A stretch of 64,000 nt of DNA from NCBI GenBank assembly GCA_945881835.1, contig CAMCVP010000009.1, positions 30,582 through 94,581 of the forward strand. The letters run 5' to 3'. Position 1 is the stretch's first letter, and each line of letters begins with the position of its first letter. Shown piece by piece: positions 18,198 to 26,421 of this stretch. Position numbers and translations under genes: made by a program. This DNA comes from Chryseobacterium gleum (GTDB lineage: Bacteria; Bacteroidota; Bacteroidia; Flavobacteriales_D; Sanyastnellaceae). The notes beneath the pieces were generated by a model. That model had not been told where the DNA came from, did not search any database, and saw only the letters and a list, made by a program, of their open reading frames with translations.

Positions 18198-20876
18198 ATG
18201 AATAAGTTTTTGAAATTGTCTTGGCCACACGCAGTGGCAATCCTTTCACTTGTGATTTTAGCGAGTGTGTATTTTTCACCGTTGTGGCAAGGTTACGATC
18301 TGAATCAACCCGATATTGTTCAGTGGAGAGGGATGTCGCAAGAGCTTTCTAACTACCGTGAACTTCACAATGAAGAGGCCCTTTGGTCGAACTCTATGTT
18401 CGGAGGAATGCCTGCATACCAAGTTTCTACAGAACACAACGCGAACTTACTTCGTCCAATTTTACTAACCCTTCGTCTCGGTTTACCCGGCGCAATTGGA
18501 ACCTTGTTCTTGTGCTTCTTGGGGTATTACATTCTCGGATTGTGTCTTCGCTTAGGTCCGTGGTACAGCTTGGTTGGAGCAGTGGCCTTCGGTTTCGCAA
18601 CGATTAATATTTTGTACCTCGGTGCTGGACATACAGGTAAGGTTACTTCGATTGCATTTTTAGCTCCCGCGCTCGGCGGATTCATTCTGGCTTTCAGAGG
18701 AAGAGCCTATTTAGGTGGCGCCATTTTCATGCTTTTCTTGGGATTGAACATTGCTGCGAATCACCTTCAAATGACTTACTATTTGGCGTTCTTACTTGTT
18801 GCAGTTGCCATTGGTGAATCGGTTCGATTAATTGTTGCGAAACAATTCAAAGCATTGGGAATGTCTTTGGCTGTGTTAGCCGTTGCAAGCGTAGTTGCTG
18901 TACTTCCAAGTGCGAGTAACTTAATGACTACCTACGAGTACAGCAAATACACCACGCGTGGTAGTTCAGACCTTACACTTAAACCAAAGGAAAGCTCAAA
19001 CATTGAACAAGAAGGTCTGAGCGGTTCTTACATTCTCGACTACAACTTTGCTTCAGGTGAACAATGGTCATTGTTAATCCCAAATGCAAAGGGCGGTGCT
19101 TCTGCTGCAATTGGAGATAAAAACAAAGAGGCTATTCCAAATGCCGCGAAAGGAAATAAAAATGTAAACAAATTCAAAGACGATTTAAAAGGAACCAACA
19201 GCTATTGGGGAGCACAGCGCTTCACCGGTGGTGCGTTCTATTTCGGTGCTGCGATTATGACGTTGTTCGTCTTGGCATTTGTTGGATTGAAAGACGGAAT
19301 CAAATGGCCATTCTTGGTTATTACCCTTCTTGCACTTGGATTATGTTTGAAAGAAATGACCGGATTGAATTCGATGTTCATTGAAAAAATTCCGATGTAC
19401 AACAAGTTCCGCGATTCAAAAATGATTCTGGTTCTTATTCAAGTCATGGCTGCTGCTATGGGTATGATGTTCTTGAAGAAATTGGTTGAAGGCGAAGTGG
19501 CTTGGGGAAAGAACGGAAAGAAAATTCTTACAGGAGCAGTTGCTGTTTTTGCAATTGTGATCATGTATTTAAATGTTAGTCCAAGTTCAACAGGAACTAT
19601 GATTAGCCCACAAGAGCAAGAGCAATTCGATCAATTGTCGAAGAACGCTCCAAAAGAACAAGTGGCTATGGTTGACGATTACAGCAGCGCATTGCAAGAT
19701 GTTCGTGCTGAAATTTTCAAGGCCGACGCGAAGCGTTCGTTGTTCTTAGTATTGTTGGTTTCTGGCGCAGTGCTCGCGCTTGTATACGTGAACAACAAGA
19801 CTTTGAAAATGGCTATTCTTCCGATTGTAGGAGTAATTGTTTTGTTCGATGGATTCAGCGTTTCAAGACGTTATCTGAATTTAGAAAAGGAAAAAGGTGC
19901 GTACAAGAAATTTGTAACGCTTGAAGAAAAGGAGATTCCTGTTAAGCCTAGCGCTGCAGACTTCTCGATTCTCGATTTGGAAAAACCTGCAGTTGCAGAT
20001 TTCGACAGCAAGTCGAATGCTTTGGAACAGGCATTAACGAACTCGGGTATTTACGATCACGTGAAGACAAAAGGTGCTTTGAAGGAAGTTGCTAATTTCG
20101 GTGCCCTTCAATTGAACTCTGATTTCCGTGTGGCACGTTTGGGCAACCCGTTCAATGATGCCGAGACTTCGTTCTTCCACAAGAGCATTGGCGGTTATCA
20201 CGGCGCGAAGTTGAAGCGCATTCAAGAAGTTATCGATTTCCATTTGGCTGAAGAATTAGACAGTGCGTTGGCTTATTTGCAAGCCGGAACGTTTGATTCA
20301 TTGGGTGGAAGTTTAACGGTATTGAACATGCTAAACACCAAGTATTACATTGGCAATCCAGAGCAACCTGCAATTCCAAATAAATTCGCTATGGGCAATG
20401 CTTGGTTCGTTTCTCAAGTGAAAACTACCAACAACAGCGATGAAGAAATGGTTGCGTTGGGAGAAATAAACCCAAAGATGGAAGCCACAACCCAAGCGGC
20501 TTTCGCGACGCAATTCCATGCGCCACAAACTGCCGTGGATAGCACTGCATCTGTTCGCATGTTGGCCTACGAAACCAAAGTTTTGCGCTACGAAGTGAAC
20601 AACACTTCAGCAGAAGCACAGCCTGTTGTGTTCAGTGAAATCTATTACCCACAAGGATGGATTTGCAGAATCGATGGCAATGAAGTTGACGCTGCACGCG
20701 TGAACTACGTTCTTCGTGGGGCCATGGTTCCTGCTGGAACACACACTGTTGAATGGTCATTCGAACCAAAGGTTTGGGAGAAAGGAACAACTATATCTTA
20801 CGCAGGATCGGCATTGCTTTTCACACTGCTCGCATTCGCAGGATTTATGGTTTACCGCGAAGAGAAGAAGGCGTAA
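18198..20876 (+). CDS. YfhO-family polytopic membrane protein
   Basis: 892 residues. About 12 N-terminal and middle hydrophobic segments (for example LSWPHAVAILSLVILASVYFS, FLVITLLALGLCLKEMTG), a large extracytoplasmic domain of about 250 residues near the C-terminus, and a last TM segment before the end (ISYAGSALLFTLLAFAGFMVY). The pattern NEEALWSNSMFGGMPAYQVS is typical of the family, related to GT-C glycosyltransferases; in Firmicutes YfhO-type proteins glycosylate teichoic acids. The Bacteroidota role is undefined. Its TAA abuts the TTA of the convergent next gene with no spacer. Confidence 0.85.
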   Translation: MNKFLKLSWPHAVAILSLVILASVYFSPLWQGYDLNQPDIVQWRGMSQELSNYRELHNEEALWSNSMFGGMPAYQVSTEHNANLLRPILLTLRLGLPGAIGTLFLCFLGYYILGLCLRLGPWYSLVGAVAFGFATINILYLGAGHTGKVTSIAFLAPALGGFILAFRGRAYLGGAIFMLFLGLNIAANHLQMTYYLAFLLVAVAIGESVRLIVAKQFKALGMSLAVLAVASVVAVLPSASNLMTTYEYSKYTTRGSSDLTLKPKESSNIEQEGLSGSYILDYNFASGEQWSLLIPNAKGGASAAIGDKNKEAIPNAAKGNKNVNKFKDDLKGTNSYWGAQRFTGGAFYFGAAIMTLFVLAFVGLKDGIKWPFLVITLLALGLCLKEMTGLNSMFIEKIPMYNKFRDSKMILVLIQVMAAAMGMMFLKKLVEGEVAWGKNGKKILTGAVAVFAIVIMYLNVSPSSTGTMISPQEQEQFDQLSKNAPKEQVAMVDDYSSALQDVRAEIFKADAKRSLFLVLLVSGAVLALVYVNNKTLKMAILPIVGVIVLFDGFSVSRRYLNLEKEKGAYKKFVTLEEKEIPVKPSAADFSILDLEKPAVADFDSKSNALEQALTNSGIYDHVKTKGALKEVANFGALQLNSDFRVARLGNPFNDAETSFFHKSIGGYHGAKLKRIQEVIDFHLAEELDSALAYLQAGTFDSLGGSLTVLNMLNTKYYIGNPEQPAIPNKFAMGNAWFVSQVKTTNNSDEEMVALGEINPKMEATTQAAFATQFHAPQTAVDSTASVRMLAYETKVLRYEVNNTSAEAQPVVFSEIYYPQGWICRIDGNEVDAARVNYVLRGAMVPAGTHTVEWSFEPKVWEKGTTISYAGSALLFTLLAFAGFMVYREEKKA

Positions 20877-21593
20877 TTACAAAATGGATTTCTCGTGATG
20901 CGTAAGGTTCTGAACCAATAGCGCAACATTAGAAGCTAGTATGAGCGGGAAGATGACAGTGACAAACCATCCGTAAGGAAAGTGAGTCGCTGCATAGTTC
21001 GGCTGAGTTAGTCCAAGCCATTGCGAATCGCTCGGTACGCTTCCTAACACCAAAATATACTGCCAAACAATTGAGGCAATTCCAACAACATTGAAGATTG
21101 AAAAAGCAAGTTTATACTTGCTTTTTTTCTTTGGGAAAATAGGCATGCATGCCAAGGCAAGAACACCGAAGGCAATGTCGAAATTCATTCCGTAAAAAGT
21201 CATCTCCCACGGCGTTTGTTTCCATGTTGCTAAAATGTAGAACATAGATGCAATAGGAATTCTTAGATACTGCAAACTATACAACCAAGAAGGACGAAGT
21301 GCTCTTAGAAACCTTGCTCCGCGCGGTGTGAAGGCCAACAAAAGAATTAACACGGAAGAAAAAACAATAGGAAATAACAAATGTCCCGTTCCTGTTTTCT
21401 TGTCCATGAACCAACGGTTCAACGCCAAAGTAGCCTGGAAGATTGACCATCCCAATAAGGCGAGCGCGAATAGGTGCGCGCGCTGCTGCGCACGGTGATG
21501 TCCACGAACAAAGGCGTAAGTCATCATCATGCCCGCTAGCACTGTGATAATGCAAGTCACTACAATTAGCGAAAAGGGAAGGTTTTCAATCAT
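20877..21593 (-). CDS. Seven-TM membrane protein, unknown
   Basis: 238 residues with about seven hydrophobic segments and short loops; the first two are LIVVTCIITVLAGMMMTYAFV and LFALALLGWSIFQATLALN. No transporter or enzyme motif is recognised. It lies two bases after the DCC-family thiol-disulfide protein, so the two are probably co-transcribed. DCC proteins often sit with membrane proteins of the HTTM/DoxX type, but I do not see their motifs here. Confidence 0.7.
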   Translation of the reverse strand: MIENLPFSLIVVTCIITVLAGMMMTYAFVRGHHRAQQRAHLFALALLGWSIFQATLALNRWFMDKKTGTGHLLFPIVFSSVLILLLAFTPRGARFLRALRPSWLYSLQYLRIPIASMFYILATWKQTPWEMTFYGMNFDIAFGVLALACMPIFPKKKSKYKLAFSIFNVVGIASIVWQYILVLGSVPSDSQWLGLTQPNYAATHFPYGWFVTVIFPLILASNVALLVQNLTHHEKSIL

Positions 21594-21595
21594 GG

Positions 21596-21991
21596 TTATA
21601 GAAGTATTTTCGATTGCAAGGTAGGGTCAAATTCACAAGCGGTTTTTCCGTTTATGCGGTGTCTGTTTCGCGCGATAAAATTATAAATCGCATTCAATAA
21701 AAAAAGCGGACAAACGAAAGTCAGCATTAACAAAAGCGAGAGGGGTGCCTTCACTTCGTAAAACAAGCAACGAAGCGCAAGCCCTTTGTGGTATTTCTTT
21801 CCGTTTACAACCAATATAATTCCGGAAAGTGAAGCGCGTTCTTCATCAGAAAGATGGTGCTCAGCCTCTTTTCCCTTCAACCCAGAAAAATACAAGTCGG
21901 AGTGAAGCGCATGGCTGTGAATGCGTTGCACCCAACGGTTGCAAAAGAGGCAGTCGCTGTCGAAAAAAAGTATCTTTTTGGGGCTTAACAT
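21596..21991 (-). CDS. DCC-family (DUF393) thiol-disulfide protein
   Basis: 131 residues from the ATG at 21991 (a TTG at 22009 would add six residues). The N-terminal ILFFDSDCLFCNRWVQRI is the hallmark DxDCxxC motif of the family with a CxxC pair (Cys14/Cys17); downstream come ALHSDLYFSGLKGKEAEHHL and a hydrophobic segment LLLMLTFVCPLFLLNAIYNFI near the C-terminus. DCC proteins are predicted thioredoxin-fold oxidoreductases. First gene of a two-gene unit with the 7-TM protein. Confidence 0.86.
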   Translation of the reverse strand: MLSPKKILFFDSDCLFCNRWVQRIHSHALHSDLYFSGLKGKEAEHHLSDEERASLSGIILVVNGKKYHKGLALRCLFYEVKAPLSLLLMLTFVCPLFLLNAIYNFIARNRHRINGKTACEFDPTLQSKILL

Positions 21992-22029
21992 TCGTGAGGA
22001 ATTAAACAAAGTTAACCTTGAAGTGTCTT

Positions 22030-22037
22030 TACCTTTG
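22030..22037 (+). promoter_or_regulatory. Candidate -7 box (TACCTTTG) before the FemAB-like gene
   Basis: TACCTTTG matches TAnnTTTG exactly and predicts a leader of about 13 nt before the ATG at 22055. It lies in the short divergent gap with the DCC gene. No -33 TTTG at standard spacing. Confidence 0.42.
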
Positions 22038-22054
22038 CAAATCTCTAGCGAATT

Positions 22055-23317
22055 ATGGTAAACTGTTGTGTGTTTGGTGAACGAAAGAAGGTGCGATGGT
22101 CACTGGGCTCTTCCGAGCTTAGTTATACCGTGACCGATAAGTTTGCCGATGTTCCAACAGAAACATGGGATTCCTTGAATCACGAACAGAACGTTTTTCT
22201 CTCTTCGAACTATTTATCGGCTCTTTCGAAATGTTGGGAAGGAAACCTCTTTTATATTTTGTTTTTTAAAGATGAAATGCCCATTGGTATTGCGGTTTTG
22301 CAATACACCTATTTCGTTTCAGGAGAATTGAAATCGCACGTAGATGTGGAAGGCGGAGCAGGGTTTGTTGCGCGCGTCTTCGGAAGACAGTCGCGTCAAT
22401 ATCCGCTGGTGGTGTGTGGAAGTCCTTTCTGCACCGGTCCGCACGGATACATTTTTCAGAAGGAAATTCAGGTGGAAGAAGCCACAACGGCTTTGTGTTA
22501 TGCCCTTACAGACGTTATTCATTTTTTGCGGAAAGACAAGCGCGATACACAAGCGGTTATTGTGAAGGATTTTTATCCGAAGGATTACAATGCGTTGAAT
22601 GAATTGAAAGAATGTGGGTTTCACACCTTCGCAGTCGATCATTTGTTGAAGATGCCATTGGATGCCAATTGGAAGAACTTCGAAAATTATCTGAATGCCT
22701 TGAACACGAAGTTCAGAACCAAAGCGAAAGCCGCATTGAAGAAATTCGAAGGTGTGGAAACACGTATTTGGGAAGTAGCTGATTTGTTAGAGAACGCAAC
22801 GTTGGTTCAGGCGTTGTATCGAAATGTATATGACCGCGCAGAATTCGCGATGGAGCCGTTAACGGTAGATTTTTTGGTTGAATTGAAAAATGCACTCAAA
22901 GAGAAAATGCTCATTCAAGCTTATTATGCGGCGAATGAAATCATTGGATATCAGATCGCATTAATCAACCACAAAGAATTAGAAGCGTTTTTAGTTGGAA
23001 TCGATTACGAAGCAAATGCGACTTACGGCTTGTATTCGAATATGTTGCTTTCGTTTGTGAAATCCGCTATTGACGGGCAGTGTGAAGAGATAGCATTCGG
23101 AAGAACAGCGGGAGAAATAAAGTCGACTTTCGGTGCGGTGCCTGTTGAAATGCGCATTGCCTTGCGTCATCCTGGAAGATTGCGTAACGCTTTGTTGAAA
23201 CTGTTCTTCACGAAAGTTCATCCAGGAAGCGAGCCCCAACGTTTTCCATTCAAACAAGAATGGCAATCGGTTTTAGAGACTAAACAAAGGGAATGGAATT
23301 CCCAATACAATGGCTAA
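22055..23317 (+). CDS. FemAB-like / GNAT acyltransferase
   Basis: 420 residues, soluble. Two GNAT-like halves: residues about 45-190 (FLSSNYLSALSKCWEGNLFYILFF) and about 230-390 with NTKFRTKAKAALKKFEG, YAANEIIGYQIALINHKELEAFLVGIDYEANATYGLYSNML and IAFGRTAGEIKSTFGA. The family includes FemX peptidoglycan-bridge ligases and BioF2/CelD-like proteins of polysaccharide loci. The 3' end overlaps the MFS gene by eight bases. Substrate unknown. Confidence 0.7.
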   Translation: MVNCCVFGERKKVRWSLGSSELSYTVTDKFADVPTETWDSLNHEQNVFLSSNYLSALSKCWEGNLFYILFFKDEMPIGIAVLQYTYFVSGELKSHVDVEGGAGFVARVFGRQSRQYPLVVCGSPFCTGPHGYIFQKEIQVEEATTALCYALTDVIHFLRKDKRDTQAVIVKDFYPKDYNALNELKECGFHTFAVDHLLKMPLDANWKNFENYLNALNTKFRTKAKAALKKFEGVETRIWEVADLLENATLVQALYRNVYDRAEFAMEPLTVDFLVELKNALKEKMLIQAYYAANEIIGYQIALINHKELEAFLVGIDYEANATYGLYSNMLLSFVKSAIDGQCEEIAFGRTAGEIKSTFGAVPVEMRIALRHPGRLRNALLKLFFTKVHPGSEPQRFPFKQEWQSVLETKQREWNSQYNG

Positions 23318-24560
23318 TTCAACAAACAAAGAACGCTGGATCTTAGTTGCATTAGCAGCCATTCAGTTTACAAATATTGTGGACTTCATGATCATGATGC
23401 CCATGGGCGACATCTTGAAGCGCGACTTGGGCATTGGCCCGGCGGGATTCGGATGGTTGGTGAGTTCATACGGATTGGCAGCCGGGGTGACTTCTTTCTT
23501 GGGTGTGTTTTATCTCGATAATCTTCCGCGTAAGAAAGCATTGCTCTTTGCATACTTGGGATTCATGTTGGGAACAGTAAGCAGCGCGTTAGTTCCAACT
23601 ACAGATAACAACGAATTGAATTATTACCTCTTTGTTGGCACGCGAATTTTAACGGGCATCACAGGAGGACTTCTAGGCGGATTGGTCATGTCTATTGTAG
23701 CCGATGTTTTTCCTATGGAAAGAAGAGGAAAGGCAGTTGCTGCAGTGACCCTCGCGTTTTCATTGGCCTCTATTTTAGGCGTGCCCATGGCCTTGACCAT
23801 GGTCGATTTTTTTGATGGAAATTGGCACGTGCCTTTTTACATGGTAAGTGCGTTGAGTCTTCCGTTTTGGTTCATGGCTTGGAAAACACTTCCCGCGTTG
23901 CGGGATCACTTGGAACGCAGAACGCACAAGTTTCAACCCATGGAAACATTCAAGGCTTCGTTCTCGAATGTGGCGCAGCGCAATGCGTTGCTCTTTACGG
24001 TGTTGTTGGTTCTCGGACAGTTCACGATTATTTCCTTTTTAACACCCTACATGATTTCCAATGTGAAATTGGAACAACATGAAGTGAAGTACATTTATTT
24101 GGTTGGCGGATTCTGCACGGTGATTAGCAGTATTTTAATTGGAAGGGCAGTCGATAAAATTGGAAGGTTTAAGGTGTTCGGATTCTTCGCTTTGCTTTCG
24201 CTCATTCCTATTTTCATTAACACGAATTTGCCTGAAACCGATTTGTGGATTGTCTTAACCATAGCCGGATTTTTCTTCGTCATGGTAACCGGAAGAATGA
24301 TTCCGGCGAACACCATTGTAAGCGGTGTCGTGAATCCCAAGCATCGCGCAGGTTTCATGAGTTTGAATTCAGCAGCACAAAGTACTGCTTCGGGAATTAG
24401 TGCGGCCTTAGCAGGAAGCATTATTACGCAGGCCAACGCCAATGCGCCTTTAGAGAACTATCACATTGTTGGCTACGTGGCCATGTGCTTCACACTTATG
24501 GCTTTCTTCATTATGCTTCGTTTGAAAAACTTGGCGAAAAAAGTTCAAGAAAACAATTAA
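23310..24560 (+). CDS. MFS transporter
   Basis: 416 residues with about 12 TM segments. The loop between TM2 and TM3 carries a relaxed MFS motif (GVFYLDNLPRKKALL), and the second half repeats it (IGRAVDKIGRFKVFG). The start FTNIVDFMIMMPMGDILKRDLG resembles the DHA1-type drug/sugar efflux group. Proton-driven export is likely; substrate unknown. It starts inside the FemAB-like gene and is followed by a small gene after 12 bases. Confidence 0.86.
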   Translation: MANSTNKERWILVALAAIQFTNIVDFMIMMPMGDILKRDLGIGPAGFGWLVSSYGLAAGVTSFLGVFYLDNLPRKKALLFAYLGFMLGTVSSALVPTTDNNELNYYLFVGTRILTGITGGLLGGLVMSIVADVFPMERRGKAVAAVTLAFSLASILGVPMALTMVDFFDGNWHVPFYMVSALSLPFWFMAWKTLPALRDHLERRTHKFQPMETFKASFSNVAQRNALLFTVLLVLGQFTIISFLTPYMISNVKLEQHEVKYIYLVGGFCTVISSILIGRAVDKIGRFKVFGFFALLSLIPIFINTNLPETDLWIVLTIAGFFFVMVTGRMIPANTIVSGVVNPKHRAGFMSLNSAAQSTASGISAALAGSIITQANANAPLENYHIVGYVAMCFTLMAFFIMLRLKNLAKKVQENN

Positions 24561-24572
24561 ATTCGCAAGAAC

Positions 24573-24818
24573 ATGAGAGCCATTGAAACCATTCCACATC
24601 CGCGCATTCGAATTGTTGTCCATTCCTGGAACGGCAAGTGGATTGTTGAATTCGAAGCGGCCTCATACAAGCAAGCCATTAAGATTGATCAAGAAGCGGT
24701 GAAAACCATTGAAGCGGTCAAAGCATTATTGAACGAAGAATTTCTAACAGAGATTGAAAATCAATTTCAAAATTTACATAAAGCATGGAGCATCAACTTT
24801 CAGAAAACAAACCCGTGA
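24573..24818 (+). CDS. Small hypothetical protein
   Basis: 81 residues, soluble, no Cys. Predicted layout is a beta hairpin (RIRIVVHSWNGKWIVEFEAA) followed by two helices (YKQAIKIDQEAVKTIEAVKALL and EEFLTEIENQFQNLHKAW). It starts 12 bases after the MFS gene, and its last 34 bases overlap the OmpH gene in another frame, which supports a real, coupled gene. I do not recognise a family. Confidence 0.65.
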   Translation: MRAIETIPHPRIRIVVHSWNGKWIVEFEAASYKQAIKIDQEAVKTIEAVKALLNEEFLTEIENQFQNLHKAWSINFQKTNP

Positions 24819-25438
24819 AAAAACCATTCGCGTTTAACTTAATTCTGGTCATTCTTTTTGCAGGAACTTTTGTGGCCTTGTTGGTTATGTGGAGCAAGCT
24901 GAACACCGCAATGGAGTTGGCAGAGAAGTCGAAGGTGGTAGACACCATTAGCCCGGGACAAATGAAGGTTGCTTATGTGAATCTAGATTCATTGAACGCA
25001 CAATATTTATTCATCACTGAGAAGTCAGCGGAGCTTGAGAAAAATGCAACTGCTGCAGAAACAAAAGTGAAGAATGAAGCGGCCTTGCGTCAGAGAGAGG
25101 TAGACGAATTAATTGCGTATGCACAGAAAGGAAATCTTCCTGCCGATGAGCAAGCTACCGTGCAAAACAGATTGGGACAATTGCAAAATGAATTGGCGCA
25201 GATTCAGCAAAGAGAAGAAGAGATGCTTATGCAAAGCGAAGCTGCCCTTCAAGAAGATTTAAGAAAGAAGTTGGAAGTTTACACTGCGAACTACGCAAAG
25301 GCGAACGGATGGGATTACATTTTCTCTTACCAAAGTACCGCGCCACTTATTCTTTTCGCTAATCCAATTTACGATTTGACAAGTGAGATCGTAAAGGGAT
25401 TGAACGCAGAATACGAAACTGAAAAACAAGGAAAGTAA
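24785..25438 (+). CDS. OmpH/Skp-like protein with an N-terminal membrane anchor
   Basis: 217 residues. Instead of a cleaved signal peptide it has a cytoplasmic N-terminus of about 15 residues and one TM segment (FNLILVILFAGTFVALLVMW). The periplasmic part follows the OmpH pattern: MKVAYVNLDSLNAQYLF, a long coiled coil (about 85-155, with QNRLGQLQNELAQIQQREEE), then LEVYTANYAKANGWDYIFSYQS and LFANPIYDLTSEIVKGLNAEY. Skp-type proteins chaperone outer-membrane proteins; the anchored form is probably a paralogue. Its last base is the A of the next gene's ATG. Confidence 0.85.
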   Translation: MEHQLSENKPVKKPFAFNLILVILFAGTFVALLVMWSKLNTAMELAEKSKVVDTISPGQMKVAYVNLDSLNAQYLFITEKSAELEKNATAAETKVKNEAALRQREVDELIAYAQKGNLPADEQATVQNRLGQLQNELAQIQQREEEMLMQSEAALQEDLRKKLEVYTANYAKANGWDYIFSYQSTAPLILFANPIYDLTSEIVKGLNAEYETEKQGK

Positions 25439-25986
25439 TGACCATTGCTGAGCGTAAATACGCCGAGAACATAGCTGAATATGTTATCTACATGTGGCAG
25501 ATGCAAGACCTGCTTCGTGCTGTAAACATGGATGTTGAATCGCTCGACGGTTTCTTGCGTTCGTTCCTTCCATCTGAAGAAAAAATTCAGGAAGAAAAAA
25601 CGTGGTTCGAAGCATTGGCCAAGAGTATGAAGCGCAGCGGCGCTGAAGAAAAAGGCAATGTGGAAGAAGTACAAGAGGTTATTTCCGAATTGAATTTGCT
25701 TCACACCACTTTGAATACTCTTCTTCGCGACGATGAATACATTGCAGCAAACGAACGCGCGAAGGAAAGCCTTGACTCTTATCGTGAACGTGCAAATGGA
25801 AAAGCATTGAGTGAAGTAGAGGCCTATCTAACGGCACTTTACGGATTGATGATTTTGCGTCTTCGCAAGCAAGAGATCTCTGAAGAAACCAAAGATGCGA
25901 TGAAGACTTTTTCAGATGTAATGGTACTGTTGGCGCTTCAGTACAACAAGATGAAGAAAGGCGAATCTGTTCAGCATTTGAATTAG
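25438..25986 (+). CDS. DUF4924-like protein
   Basis: 182 residues, mostly helical, soluble. The N-terminus IAERKYAENIAEYVIYMWQMQDLLRA matches the pattern of the Bacteroidota DUF4924 family. The remainder is helical with no catalytic signature (LYGLMILRLRKQEISEETKDA). It overlaps the OmpH gene by one base (TAATG) and the convergent dtd gene by four bases. Function unknown. Confidence 0.78.
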   Translation: MTIAERKYAENIAEYVIYMWQMQDLLRAVNMDVESLDGFLRSFLPSEEKIQEEKTWFEALAKSMKRSGAEEKGNVEEVQEVISELNLLHTTLNTLLRDDEYIAANERAKESLDSYRERANGKALSEVEAYLTALYGLMILRLRKQEISEETKDAMKTFSDVMVLLALQYNKMKKGESVQHLN

Positions 25987-26417
25987 TCGAAGACAATTGT
26001 AACCGGTCCGTCGTTGACCAATTCAACTTTCATATCGGCACCGAAAATTCCGGTTTCCACTTTCGTAATGCGCTTGCGCATTTCAGCAATAAAAAATTCA
26101 TATAGCGGAATCGCTAGTTCAGGTCTGGCTGCTTCAATGAAACTCGGTCTGTTGCCTTTCTTGGTATCTGCGTACAGCGTAAACTGACTAATCAAGAGCA
26201 TGCTTCCTTCAACATCTAAAACGCTCTTGTTCATCTTTCCTTCTTCGTCTGAAAAAATGCGCAGCTTCACAATTTTTTCTATCGTTGGAAGAATATTTTC
26301 TTCGGTGTCTGTGGAAGAAAATCCAATAAGCAGCAAGAGCCCGTGTTCTATTCTTCCAACTATTTTGGAATCTACTTTTACAGAGGCACTCGACACGCGT
26401 TGAAGAACGATTTTCAT
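25983..26417 (-). CDS. dtd: D-aminoacyl-tRNA deacylase
   Basis: 144 residues, normal length. Hydrolyses D-amino acids (and glycine) from mischarged tRNA. Family motifs are complete: MKIVLQRVSSASVKVD at the N-terminus, the catalytic SQFTLYAD and the cross-subunit Gly-cisPro region NDGPVTIVFD at the C-terminus. Gene ends overlap DUF4924. A GT-C-like membrane gene ends... upstream on the same strand, four bases away. Confidence 0.96.
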   Translation of the reverse strand: MKIVLQRVSSASVKVDSKIVGRIEHGLLLLIGFSSTDTEENILPTIEKIVKLRIFSDEEGKMNKSVLDVEGSMLLISQFTLYADTKKGNRPSFIEAARPELAIPLYEFFIAEMRKRITKVETGIFGADMKVELVNDGPVTIVFD

Positions 26418-26421
26418 GGAT

